Source: Saccharothrix carnea
GTDB lineage: Bacteria > Actinomycetota > Actinomycetes > Mycobacteriales > Pseudonocardiaceae
Direction: 5' to 3'
Length of the DNA stretch: 64,000 nt
Assembly: GCF_003014735.1 (NCBI RefSeq)
Contig: NZ_PYAX01000008.1
Location: 372,001-436,000 of the forward strand
Positions 46,906-56,100 of this stretch are shown piece by piece. Every line of letters starts with the position of its first letter. The first letter of the stretch is position 1. Both the position numbers and the translations under genes were made by a program. Below the pieces are notes generated by a model. That model saw nothing but the letters and a program-made list of their open reading frames with translations. It searched no databases and was not told the DNA's origin.

Positions 46906-48300
46906 TCAGTGACAGGCGGTGGTGCCGCTGTCGGTGAAGGTCTGGCCCGCCACGGGCACGAACTGCCAGTCGAAGCTGGTGCTGTGCAGGGTCAGCTTGA
47001 GCACGCCGTAGGCGGTGCTGTTGCGGACCTCGCTGTTGGGCCGGATGGTGCCGAAGCCGTAGTGGCTGGCGCCGCCCATGCCCGCGACGAACGTGCGGAT
47101 GCCGCGGGTGGTGTCCAGGCCGCCGTTGGGGTTCTGCGGCGCGAACCGCTCGTACTGGTGGTTGTGGCCGAACAGCACCACGTCGGCGTTGTGGTCGTAC
47201 AGCGCCTGGAACAGCGGGCGCGTCGCCGTGGACGGCGAGTGGTTGGCGCCGGAGGTGAACAGCGGGTGGTGCCAGTACGCCGCCGTGCACGGCTTGGTGC
47301 TCGCGGCCAGGTCGGCGCGCAGCCACTGCTCCTGCGCGGAGCCCGCCGCCATGCTGATGTTGGAGTTCAGCGAGACGATGTGCCAGTTGCCGAGGTCGTA
47401 GGAGTAGTAGCCGCGACCGGACGGGCCGGCCTGGGCGCCGAAGTAGTTGTAGTAGCCGGTCGCGCCGGAGGTGCCGTAGTCGTGGTTGCCGGGCGACGGG
47501 CGGGTGCGGGCCTTGTGCCTGCCCCAGGTCGGCTCGTAGTAGCTCGCGAACTCCGAGGCGGTGCCGCTGTTGTAGACGTTGTCACCGGTGGTGAAGACCG
47601 TGCCGGGGATGCTGTCGAGCAGCGCGGCGGTGGCGCTGTCGCCGGAGCCGGAGTTCGAGATGTCGCCCGCGCCGACCAGGACGGGGTCACCGCTGGGCGG
47701 GGGAGTGGTGGTCGTGGTGGTGGTGCCGGTGGTGACGACGAGTTGCGGCGCGGTGGCGCCGGTCTCCCGCGAGTCGTAGTCGGCGCCGTCCGTGCTGGTG
47801 GAGGTGACGCCGAAGCTGAAGGTGCCGTTGGCCCGCACGTGCGCGGTGACGTCGACCTCGTACCAGGCGTTGCGGGCGACGGAGCCGAGCGTGTCGAGGG
47901 TGGCGCCGTCGATGGCGGGCTGGTTGTTCCAGGTCACGCCGGTCTCGGACCAGGTGGTGTTGGTCATGGCGCGGAACGTGCCGCCGGCCGGGCTGTTCGA
48001 GCCCGAGACGTCGTCGGTGTGCAGCCGCAGCTTGGCGCTGCCGACCGTGCCGGAGACGCCGGAGACGGTGAACTTGAGGAACATCCGCTTGATCGGCGAG
48101 CCGTCCACGCCGAGTTGGCCGGAGGTCCCGTAGTTCGTGCCGGTGGCGGAGTTGTCGACGTGGGTGTCGGCGGAGGGGGTGAACGTCGTGGTGGCCGCCG
48201 AGGCGGCGGGCACGTGTTCGGAGGAGGCGATGGCGGTGAGGGTGGCGGCGGTGACGACGCCGATGGCGAGCAGCGCCAGCGGAGCTCTGCGTCCTGACAT
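46906..48300 (-). CDS. Secreted DNRLRE-domain metallophosphoesterase
   Basis: This 464-residue exported protein has a signal peptide ending about AASA (35). A DNRLRE beta-sandwich (about 37-190: ADTHVDNSATGTNYG, KLRLHTDD) is followed by a Thr/Pro linker. Then comes a calcineurin-like metallophosphatase domain with GAGDIS, TTGDNVY, SPGNHDYG, YWHHPLF and FGHNHQYER, covering all metal-binding motifs. The N-terminal domain probably adheres to cell walls or polymers. It is likely an extracellular phosphatase or phosphodiesterase. ATG 48300 has GAAGG upstream, and a CGTTCTTCGAACG inverted repeat (48312-48324) lies just before it. Confidence 0.88.
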   Translation of the reverse strand: MSGRRAPLALLAIGVVTAATLTAIASSEHVPAASAATTTFTPSADTHVDNSATGTNYGTSGQLGVDGSPIKRMFLKFTVSGVSGTVGSAKLRLHTDDVSGSNSPAGGTFRAMTNTTWSETGVTWNNQPAIDGATLDTLGSVARNAWYEVDVTAHVRANGTFSFGVTSTSTDGADYDSRETGATAPQLVVTTGTTTTTTTPPPSGDPVLVGAGDISNSGSGDSATAALLDSIPGTVFTTGDNVYNSGTASEFASYYEPTWGRHKARTRPSPGNHDYGTSGATGYYNYFGAQAGPSGRGYYSYDLGNWHIVSLNSNISMAAGSAQEQWLRADLAASTKPCTAAYWHHPLFTSGANHSPSTATRPLFQALYDHNADVVLFGHNHQYERFAPQNPNGGLDTTRGIRTFVAGMGGASHYGFGTIRPNSEVRNSTAYGVLKLTLHSTSFDWQFVPVAGQTFTDSGTTACH

Positions 48301-48465
48301 GCGAAACCCTTCGTTCTTCGAACGACGGCAATGAGGGCTTCGCAGACAGTAGGGACGTGTGGACACTGTGTGGTGATGGTCGGGCGGCCGGCCGGTGAAC
48401 GACCGGCGAACCGCTCACACGTACATCACCGATGGGTGTATCCGGCGCTTCGACGTGAGCGATCG

Positions 48466-49326
48466 TCAGTGCAGCTCGGCCGCGGCGGCGCGGAAGACGG
48501 CGTCGGCGACGCGGGCCAGCGGCGGTGAGTCGAGCTTCCACTGCTGCCAGTGCAGCAGCACGTCCACGGGCCGGTCGGGTGCCAGGTGCACGAGCCTGCG
48601 GTGGGCGGCGATCTGGTGCTCGGTGAGCAGCGCCCAGCCCGCGCCCGCGACCACGGCGTCCTCGAACACGTGCCCATCGGGCAGGTGGTGGCGGTGCGCG
48701 GAGGCGTTGCGGCCGGACAGCTCGCGGCAGAACCGGTCCTGCAGGTCGTCCTTCTCGTCGAAGACGATCACCGGCGCGTCGTGCAGCGGCTGCCCGTCCG
48801 CGAGCCAGCGCCGGGTGAACATCTTGGTGGCCACGGCGTGGTAGCGAATGCTCCCGAGTGGACGGACGACGCAGCCCTGCACGGGCTGCGGCGAGGACGT
48901 GACCGCGCCGACGACGAGGCCCTGGCGCAGCAGTTCGGCGGTGTGGTCCTGGTCGTCGCGCCGCACGGTGAGCACCAGGCCCTCGTCGGCGGCCAGTTCC
49001 CTGACCACGCGGCGGAACCAGGTGGCGAGCGAGTCGGCGTTGACCGCGACCGGGATCGGGGTGGGGTCCTCGACCAGGCCGAGCGCTTCTCGGGCGTCCC
49101 GGTCCAGCAGTGCCTGCTGCCGCCCGTACCGGGCGATCACCGCGCCGGAGTCGGTGAGCCGCGCGGGCTTGGACCGCACCAGCAGCACGCGCCCGGTGCG
49201 TTGTTCGAGCAGCTTGATGCGCTGGCTCACGGCGGACGGTGTGACGTGCAGCGCTTTGGCGGCGGCGTCGAAGGTGCCCTCGTCCACGACGGCCAGCAGG
49301 GTGCGCACGCACTCCGGATCGAGCAT
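48466..49326 (-). CDS. lysG: LysR-family regulator, ArgP/LysG type
   Basis: This 286-residue regulator has an N-terminal LysR helix-turn-helix (TLLAVVDEGTFDAAAKALHVTPSAVSQRIKLLEQRTGRVLL) and an effector domain with VNADSLATWF, as in ArgP/LysG. It is transcribed divergently from a LysE-type exporter, the same arrangement as lysG-lysE of Corynebacterium, where LysG switches on export when basic amino acids accumulate. The 69-bp divergent region is AT-rich for this genome and contains TACGTAAGAAAACGTA, a likely binding site. ATG 49326 is fixed by the domain start. Confidence 0.9.
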   Translation of the reverse strand: MLDPECVRTLLAVVDEGTFDAAAKALHVTPSAVSQRIKLLEQRTGRVLLVRSKPARLTDSGAVIARYGRQQALLDRDAREALGLVEDPTPIPVAVNADSLATWFRRVVRELAADEGLVLTVRRDDQDHTAELLRQGLVVGAVTSSPQPVQGCVVRPLGSIRYHAVATKMFTRRWLADGQPLHDAPVIVFDEKDDLQDRFCRELSGRNASAHRHHLPDGHVFEDAVVAGAGWALLTEHQIAAHRRLVHLAPDRPVDVLLHWQQWKLDSPPLARVADAVFRAAAAELH

Positions 49327-49395
49327 CACGAGCACTAATGATACGTAAGAAAACGTAGCTGGCCTTATCGCAGCCGCCTTCCTACCGTCGAGGTC

Positions 49396-49989
49396 GTGAC
49401 TTACGCGCTGCTCGCCGGGCTCGGCACCGGACTGTCCCTCATCGTCGTGATCGGCGCCCAGAACGCCTTGGTGCTGCGTCAAGGCGTGCTGCGGCAGCAG
49501 GTGCCCGCGATCGTGGCGATCTGCGCGGGCTCGGACGCGCTGCTCATCGCGCTCGGTGTCGGTGGTGTCGGCGCGGCGTTCACCGCGTGGCCCGCCGCGT
49601 TGACGGCGGTGCGGTGGGTCGGTGCGGCGTTCCTGGTCGGCTACGGCGTGCTGGCGGCACGGCGGGTGCTGCGGCCTTCGGCGCTGGAACCCGCGGGTGC
49701 GGCGCAGGCGGGTGCCGCGGTGATCGTCACCTGCCTGGCGCTGACCTGGCTCAACCCGCACGTGTACCTGGACACCGTGCTGCTGCTGGGCACGGCGTCC
49801 ACCGGGTTCGGCGGCGACCGGTGGTGGTTCGCGGCCGGTGCGATCACGGGCAGCGTGCTGTGGTTCAGCGCGCTCGGCTTCGGCGCACGGTGGCTGTCGG
49901 GGACGTTCACCCGGCCCTCGGCGTGGCGGGTGCTGGACGGCGCGGTCGCCGTGGTGGTCACGGCGACCGGCGTCTCCCTCGTCGTCTGA
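49396..49989 (+). CDS. lysE: LysE/ArgO-family amino-acid exporter
   Basis: This 197-residue membrane protein has about five to six spans. The family signature GLGTGLSLIVVIGAQNALVLRQG is near the N-terminus and ALTWLNPHVYLDTVLLLG is mid-protein, both diagnostic of LysE/ArgO. It exports L-lysine or L-arginine when internal pools rise, under the divergent LysG. GTG 49396 is the first start. It converges on the epoxide hydrolase gene with only 13 bp between stops. Confidence 0.92.
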   Translation: MTYALLAGLGTGLSLIVVIGAQNALVLRQGVLRQQVPAIVAICAGSDALLIALGVGGVGAAFTAWPAALTAVRWVGAAFLVGYGVLAARRVLRPSALEPAGAAQAGAAVIVTCLALTWLNPHVYLDTVLLLGTASTGFGGDRWWFAAGAITGSVLWFSALGFGARWLSGTFTRPSAWRVLDGAVAVVVTATGVSLVV

Positions 49990-50002
49990 GTTTTCTCGAG
50001 TG

Positions 50003-51076
50003 TCAAGCACGGTCCGCGAAGAACGCCTTGATGTCACCCGCCAGCAACTCGGGCACCTCCATGGCCGCGAAGTGCCCACCCCGGTCGAACTCGCTCCAGT
50101 GCTCGACCCGATACGTCAGCTCCGCCAACGGCCGCACCGACAGCACGATGTCGTGCGCGAACACAGCCACCCCCAACGGCGCGGGGCAACCGTCTGATCT
50201 GATACCCGTCTCCCGCGTCAACCTGGCCGACGACCCCGCCGTGCCGGTGAGCCAGTACAGCATCACGTTGGTCAGGATCCGGTCGACGTCGATCTTCGAC
50301 GCCGGATCGGTCCACTCGGTGAACTTCTCCGCGATCCACGCCAACTGCCCGACCGGCGAGTCCGTCAACGCGTACGAGATCGTCTGCGGCCGAGTCCCCT
50401 GCAGCACCTGGTACCCCGGCCGACTGCGCATCATGCCCTTGATCTTCTCCAGCCGCTGACTGTCCTCTTCGGACAGCTCGATCCCTTCGACGGGTGGCGT
50501 GGGCAGGTAGTTCACGTGCACCGCCACCACGTTCTCCGGCGCGGCGACGGCCATCGCCTTGGCGATCCCGGCACCCCAGTCACCGCCCTGCGTCCCGTAA
50601 CGCCGGTAACCCAGCCTGCCCATCAACTCGGCGAACGCCCGCGCCACGCGGTCGACGTCCCAGCCTCGCGAAGTCGTCGGCCCGGACAGCCCGAAGCCGG
50701 GGATCGACGGGATCACCAGGTGGAAGTCCCGTGACAGCGGCTCGATGACGTCCAGGAACTCCAGCACCGACCCGGGCCAGCCGTGGATCAACACCAGCGG
50801 CAGCGCGTCGGCCCGAGCCGACCGGACGTGGAGGAAGTGCACGCGCTGGCCGTCGATCTCCGTGGTGAACTGCGGGAACTCGTTCAGCTCCGCCTCGTGC
50901 CGCCGCCAGTCGTAGCCGTCGAGCCAGCGGTCGGCCAGCGCGCGCACCTCGGCCAGGGGGAACCCGTAGTCGAACTCGGCGTCCGGCAACTCCTCAGGCC
51001 ACCGCGTCCGGGTCAGCCGATCGGCCAGGTCGTGCAGCTCCGACTGGGGCACCTCGAGCTGGAACGGCTTGATCAT
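50003..51076 (-). CDS. Epoxide hydrolase (alpha/beta hydrolase with EHN domain)
   Basis: This 357-residue cytoplasmic enzyme has the epoxide-hydrolase N-terminal domain (residues 1-110: LHDLADRLTRTRWPEE, GYDWRRHEAELNEFPQF) followed by an alpha/beta hydrolase. It has oxyanion motif HGWPGS, nucleophile D in GGDWGA, and catalytic His in RGGHFAAME. It would open epoxides to diols. ATG 51076 precedes the conserved MIKPFQLEVPQSE; the long frame beyond is not protein-like. The promoter region holds three inverted repeats at 51088-51146. Confidence 0.9.
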   Translation of the reverse strand: MIKPFQLEVPQSELHDLADRLTRTRWPEELPDAEFDYGFPLAEVRALADRWLDGYDWRRHEAELNEFPQFTTEIDGQRVHFLHVRSARADALPLVLIHGWPGSVLEFLDVIEPLSRDFHLVIPSIPGFGLSGPTTSRGWDVDRVARAFAELMGRLGYRRYGTQGGDWGAGIAKAMAVAAPENVVAVHVNYLPTPPVEGIELSEEDSQRLEKIKGMMRSRPGYQVLQGTRPQTISYALTDSPVGQLAWIAEKFTEWTDPASKIDVDRILTNVMLYWLTGTAGSSARLTRETGIRSDGCPAPLGVAVFAHDIVLSVRPLAELTYRVEHWSEFDRGGHFAAMEVPELLAGDIKAFFADRA

Positions 51077-51087
51077 CGCGCACTCCG

Positions 51088-51146
51088 TTGGTCGCACCAA
51101 TGTTGGTGTAGCCAACCATAGCCGAGTGTCGTTGGTCGAGCCAACG
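51088..51146. promoter_or_regulatory. Array of three inverted repeats built on TTGG/CCAA
   Basis: TTGGT-CGC-ACCAA (51088-51100), GTTGG-TGTAG-CCAAC (51102-51116) and CGTTGG-TCGAG-CCAACG (51130-51146) lie between the divergent epoxide hydrolase and YjbR genes. Centres are at 51094, 51109 and 51138. They look like sites for a TetR- or MarR-type dimer, but no such gene is adjacent. Confidence 0.6.
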
Positions 51147-51191
51147 ATTGTTTCGTGCTGTCGCGTCGTCGCCGGACTATCGTCTGGCCCC

Positions 51192-51581
51192 ATGGCCACC
51201 TGGGACGACGTGCAACGCCTGGCCACAGCGCTGCCCGAGGTCACCGAGCGCCCCTCGTACGACGGGAGGCCGGCGTGGCGGGTGAAGGACAAGCCGTTCG
51301 TCTGGGACCGACCACTGCGCAAGGCCGACCTGGCGGCCCTCGGTGCCGCCGCACCGGACGGCCCCGTGCTCGCCGCGAGCGTGCCCGATCTGGAGGTGAA
51401 GGAAGCACTGCTGGCCGACGACCCGACCGTCTACTTCACCACCCCGCACTTCGACGGCTACCCCGCGGTTCTCGTGCGCCTGGACGACATCTCCGCCGAC
51501 GAACTCGAAGAGTTGGTGACCGAGGCTTGGCTGTGCCGCGCGCCGAAACGTCTCGTTAAACGGTTCAACGAGTCCGGCTGA
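51192..51581 (+). CDS. MmcQ/YjbR-family protein
   Basis: This 129-residue small cytoplasmic protein shows the family pattern: an N-terminal helix (TWDDVQRLATALPEVTERPSY), then RPAWRVKDKPFVW, and a C-terminal PAVLVRLDDISADELEELVTEAW and APKRLVKRF. The fold resembles DNA-binding proteins, but a function is not established for the family. ATG 51192 is chosen. It diverges from the epoxide hydrolase gene and may share its regulation through the inverted repeats between them. Confidence 0.85.
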   Translation: MATWDDVQRLATALPEVTERPSYDGRPAWRVKDKPFVWDRPLRKADLAALGAAAPDGPVLAASVPDLEVKEALLADDPTVYFTTPHFDGYPAVLVRLDDISADELEELVTEAWLCRAPKRLVKRFNESG

Positions 51582-51990
51582 TTTGACGATTCCGGCTCGA
51601 GTTGACAACCCCGGCTCGATTTGACATGGGGCCCCTTACGGGTACTCCAGGCAGGCCAAAGCCGGGCAGGCCCGGCGGATAAAGCGCCCGCCGGGCCTGC
51701 CCGGCTTCGACCAGCCTAAAGCACCCGAACCCCATGTAAAATCGGGCCTCTGCGGTGGGGTTCCGGGTCCGATGGGGTGTCACTCGGTTGGGGGAAGTAT
51801 GCAACCTTTGACAACCCAAATCGCATTTCTCACGTTAGCCGGAGAAAACGGCCGGCCCGGCGGCGGGGAGGCGTGAGCGGGGGCGTGGGTGGGGTGGCGT
51901 GGGTGGGGTACGGCAGAGCCCGGTGCCCTCGGTGGAGGTCGCCGTGCGGTGGGGATGCGTCGCGCGCCAGCCTCGGTAGGTGCTGTTGAC
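51582..51990. other. Gene-free spacer holding a large palindromic element
   Basis: No coding frame was seen. The left part has three degenerate repeats of CCGGCTCGANTTGAC (51573-51626), followed by the long palindrome at 51624-51737. TTGACAACCC occurs at 51602 and again at 51807. The right part (51740-51990) shows nothing recognisable. Confidence 0.5.
51624..51737. repeat. 114-bp imperfect palindrome with perfect 20-bp stem
   Basis: A perfect 20-bp stem (51659-51678 with 51688-51707) and 9-base loop are extended outward by about 19 further, mostly paired bases (51640-51658 with 51708-51726). The whole is bounded by ACATGGGG (51624-51631) and CCCCATGT (51730-51737). Size and terminal inverted repeats suggest a small non-autonomous mobile element or repeated extragenic palindrome. 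No transposase is present. It may also end the YjbR transcript. Confidence 0.6.
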
Positions 51991-53184
51991 TCACCAGGTG
52001 CTGTTGACCATCCCGGTGCCGAAGTAGATCTGGTCGAAGCCGTTGCCGTCGTTGTCGTCGGTGTAGACCACGGTGATCTGGCCCCACGCGTCGACGCCTA
52101 GCGCGGGCTCGTCCTGCCTGCCCGTGGCGGTCGACACGGTCGGCTGGCGCGGCATCCGGCCGGTGATCGTGCCGTCCGCGTTGAGCCCTTGCGTCACCAC
52201 GTCCTGCGCCTCGACCGACGACACCACGACGTTCAGCTGGTCGTCGATGCCGATCTGCGGGTCGGTGCCCGGCAGGACGGTGTCGGCGGAGGTCCGGGCG
52301 GTGCCGCCGGCGGCGAACGACCGCACGCCCACCTGGGCCGTGCCGGTGTGGTCGGTTTCCCAGGCGACGGTGTGGTCGCCGTTGAAGTTCGCGGCCACGA
52401 CCGGTCGGCGTTGTTGGCCGTCGCCGGTGGCGTTGGCGACGCCCTGGGCCAGTTTCACGCCGCCGGACGGCGTGAGGATCTTGCGGCCGATGTTGAAGAA
52501 GCCGTTGCCGTCGCCGTCCTCGTCCCACACGACGATCGCGTTGCCCGCCGCGCCCATGGCCACGTCCGGCCGCTGGTGGGTGCCGCCGGCCGCGTGCACC
52601 TGGGCCTCGTAGGTCTTCGACGTCACGGACGCGAACCCGGCGACGCGCACGGTCGGGTTGGTCGAGGTCTGCTTGTCCTCCCACACGACGGCGAAACCGC
52701 TCGTGTCGGGATCGGCGGCCACGGCGGGGTTCAGCTGCTGGCCGTCGGTGTTGGCGTTGGCCCGCGCCGACCCGGTGACCGTGCCACTCGTGTCCAGCAC
52801 CCGCACCTGGATGTTGTAGTAACCGTTGCCGTCACCGTCGTCGGCCCACACGACGACCGCGGTGCCGTTGTCGTGCACGGCCACGTCCGGCTGGACGTGA
52901 CGCCAGTTGCCGGTGCCACCGGTGGACAGCTTCTTCTCGTACCGGGACACGCCGTCCTTGAACAGCCGCACCCACACGTCGCTGTGCACGGGATCGGTGG
53001 GTGTGGCGTCGTCGCGGTCGTCCTCCCACACCGCGGCGGTCCAGCCGTTGCGGACCGCGGAGACGGCGGCGTTGTCCTGGTCGCCCGTGGCGGTGCTGTT
53101 CGCGGTGGTCCAGGTGACCGCGGCCGACGCGGTGCCGGCGCCCAGCAGCATGAGCGCCGCGATCATGGTCATCAGCTTCTTCAC
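51991..53184 (-). CDS. Secreted repeat protein with DxDGNG calcium-type motifs
   Basis: This 397-residue exported protein has a short signal peptide ending GTASA. The mature part is built from repeated blades, each with a Trp followed by an acidic loop: WADDGDGNGYYNI, WDEDGDGNGFFNI and VYTDDNDGNGFDQI, with WEDDRDD, WEDKQTS and WETDHTG as degenerate versions. The D-x-D-G-N-G loops resemble calcium-binding loops. The layout suggests a beta-propeller. GTG 53184 overlaps the stop of the PhoD gene (GTGA), so the two are co-translated. No catalytic motif was seen; an adhesion or partner role with the phosphatase is inference. Confidence 0.75.
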   Translation of the reverse strand: MKKLMTMIAALMLLGAGTASAAVTWTTANSTATGDQDNAAVSAVRNGWTAAVWEDDRDDATPTDPVHSDVWVRLFKDGVSRYEKKLSTGGTGNWRHVQPDVAVHDNGTAVVVWADDGDGNGYYNIQVRVLDTSGTVTGSARANANTDGQQLNPAVAADPDTSGFAVVWEDKQTSTNPTVRVAGFASVTSKTYEAQVHAAGGTHQRPDVAMGAAGNAIVVWDEDGDGNGFFNIGRKILTPSGGVKLAQGVANATGDGQQRRPVVAANFNGDHTVAWETDHTGTAQVGVRSFAAGGTARTSADTVLPGTDPQIGIDDQLNVVVSSVEAQDVVTQGLNADGTITGRMPRQPTVSTATGRQDEPALGVDAWGQITVVYTDDNDGNGFDQIYFGTGMVNSTW

Positions 53185-54692
53185 GGCGCCTGCAATCCCG
53201 GGTTGCCCGCCTGGACGACGTAGCTCTGCAACGTCCGGACCGGGTAGTCGCGCGTGGTGACCCGGTCCAGGAAGCGGAAGTCGACGTTCATCCGAGTCGG
53301 TGAGGTGACGGTGCGGACGTACCCGCGCAGGTTCTTGTAGAACTTCACGTGCGGGTTGAGGCTGGACACGCCGGTGTCGGTGGCGCTGCCGTCGCCGCCG
53401 GACGTGATCGACGTGGTCACCAGCTCGGTGCCGACGATCCGGTCCTGCGTGGCGTAGTTGTTCATCAGGTTGCTCGCCCACGACCGGTGCACGTCACCGG
53501 TCAGCACGACGGTGTTGCGCAGCCCCGCCGCGTCCCAGCCGCGCTGCAGCCGACCCCGGTTGGCGCTGTAGCCGTCCCACGAGTCCATCGACTTCGCTCC
53601 GTCCGCCGAGGCCAGCTTCTGCGCGAAGAACACCTGTTGGCCCAGGAAGTCCCACGTACCGAGCTTCTGCCGCATGCCGTCGAGCAGCCACGCCTCCTGC
53701 GTGTTGCCGAGCAGCGTGCGTGCCGGGTCGTCGGCCTCCGGGCACACCTTCGTGCCGTCGCCGCACGCCTGGTCGTCGCGGTACTGGCGGGTGTCGAGCA
53801 TGTGGAACGTGGCCAGGCTGCCCCACCGGACCCGCCGGTACAGCTGCATGTTCTCCGCGACCGGCGCCTGCGCGGCACGCAGCGGCATGTGCTCGTAGTA
53901 CGCCTTGTACGCCGCCGCACGCCGCGCCTTGAAGTCGCCGGCGGGGGAGGTGTTGGCGCGCACGAGGTTCGCGTAGTTGTTCTCCACCTCGTGGTCGTCC
54001 CACACGACCAGCCACGGCGCGGCGGCGTGCGCGGCCTGCAGGTCGACGTCCGTCTTGTACTGCGCGTGCCGCACGCGGTAGTCGGCCAGGTTCGCGATCT
54101 CCGCCGAGGGCGAGTGCCGCCGCACGGCCGTGGTCGACGCCGCGCCTTCGTAGATGTAGTCGCCCAGGTGCAGGATCAGGTGCGGGTTCTCCTCGGCCAT
54201 CCGCCGGTAGGCGGTGAAGTACCCGGCCTCGAAGTGCGAGCAGGACGCGAACAGCATGGTCAGCGACGGGCTCGTGCCGACCGCGGGCGCGGTCACGCCC
54301 CGGCCGGTGGGGGAGATGTGCCCGGCGGCGCGGAACCGGTAGAAGTACTCGCGGCCCGGCTCCAGACCGGTCACCTCGACGTGCACGCTGTGCGCCCACG
54401 ACTGCGTGGCGGTCGCCGTGCCGCTGCGGGCGATCTGGGTGAACCGCCGGTCCGTCGCGACCTGCCACTCGACCGCGACCGAGGCGCTGCCCATGCCGCC
54501 GAGGCCATCGGCGTTGAGGGGGCTGGGCGCGAGGCGCGTCCAGATGACGAAGCCGTCCGCCGCGGGCTCACCGGAGGCGACGCCCAACGTGAACGGGTAC
54601 GAGATGGCGTTCGCGGTGGTGGGCGCGAGGACCGTCACACCGGCACTCGCGATGCCGCCCGCGATGAGCGTTCGTCGGGTCAGTGGGGACAT
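53181..54692 (-). CDS. phoD: Tat-exported alkaline phosphatase/phosphodiesterase, PhoD family
   Basis: This 503-residue protein has a twin-arginine signal (LTRRTLIAGG) ending near ANA (about 34). After an N-terminal fibronectin-like domain (about 35-130) the metallophosphatase core shows FASCSHFEAGYFTAY, LILHLGDYIYE, WLVVWDDHEVENNY, ARRAAAYKAYYEHMP, FHMLDTRQYR and VLTGDVHRSW, the metal ligands of PhoD enzymes (Fe/Ca). It would release phosphate from diesters and monoesters outside the cell. ATG 54692 has AAGGAG 5 bases upstream. No clear PHO box was recognised in the promoter region. Confidence 0.92.
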   Translation of the reverse strand: MSPLTRRTLIAGGIASAGVTVLAPTTANAISYPFTLGVASGEPAADGFVIWTRLAPSPLNADGLGGMGSASVAVEWQVATDRRFTQIARSGTATATQSWAHSVHVEVTGLEPGREYFYRFRAAGHISPTGRGVTAPAVGTSPSLTMLFASCSHFEAGYFTAYRRMAEENPHLILHLGDYIYEGAASTTAVRRHSPSAEIANLADYRVRHAQYKTDVDLQAAHAAAPWLVVWDDHEVENNYANLVRANTSPAGDFKARRAAAYKAYYEHMPLRAAQAPVAENMQLYRRVRWGSLATFHMLDTRQYRDDQACGDGTKVCPEADDPARTLLGNTQEAWLLDGMRQKLGTWDFLGQQVFFAQKLASADGAKSMDSWDGYSANRGRLQRGWDAAGLRNTVVLTGDVHRSWASNLMNNYATQDRIVGTELVTTSITSGGDGSATDTGVSSLNPHVKFYKNLRGYVRTVTSPTRMNVDFRFLDRVTTRDYPVRTLQSYVVQAGNPGLQAP

Positions 54693-55008
54693 CGGCTCTC
54701 CTTCGGTGCAGGGCCGGGAAGAACGCGTTCCGGTACTGCGTACACGCCGAAGGTGATCAATGGCCATCCCCGACGTGTACGTCCGGTGGAGCGGCCGAAG
54801 CGTCGTCGTTGCGGCGACCGGCGCGCCGGACCACGACACTGCAGGTGAATGCCTGTCCAACTAGCCGGTGTATTGGTTACCTAGGAACCTTGCGAATGGT
54901 GGTGAGCCCTACCCATCGGGAATCGTCATGAGTGGGTGGACCGAATGCCGGCCGGCGCTGCTGAACCCCGTGCGGTGCAGCGGTGCGGTTCCCGCGGCCA
55001 GTCCCCGG
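54693..55008. other. Promoter region of phoD and 3' region of galK
   Basis: No gene was seen. The interrupted palindrome GGTTACCTAGGAACC (54875-54889) is the only notable structure; it may be a regulatory site or the end of the galK transcript. It does not match the Streptomyces PHO box of direct GTTCACC repeats. Confidence 0.4.

Positions 55009-56096
<1,088 letters not shown>

Positions 56097-56100
<4 letters not shown>

Noticed and set aside
46237-48297. 686-codon plus-strand open frame opposite the MFS and metallophosphoesterase genes
   Set aside because: It spans two real genes on the other strand and is Gly/Val/Arg-rich with no motif.
54875-54889. PHO box controlling phoD
   Set aside because: The sequence is an interrupted palindrome and not the direct GTTCACC repeat used by PhoP in Streptomyces; it is also about 180 bp from the start.
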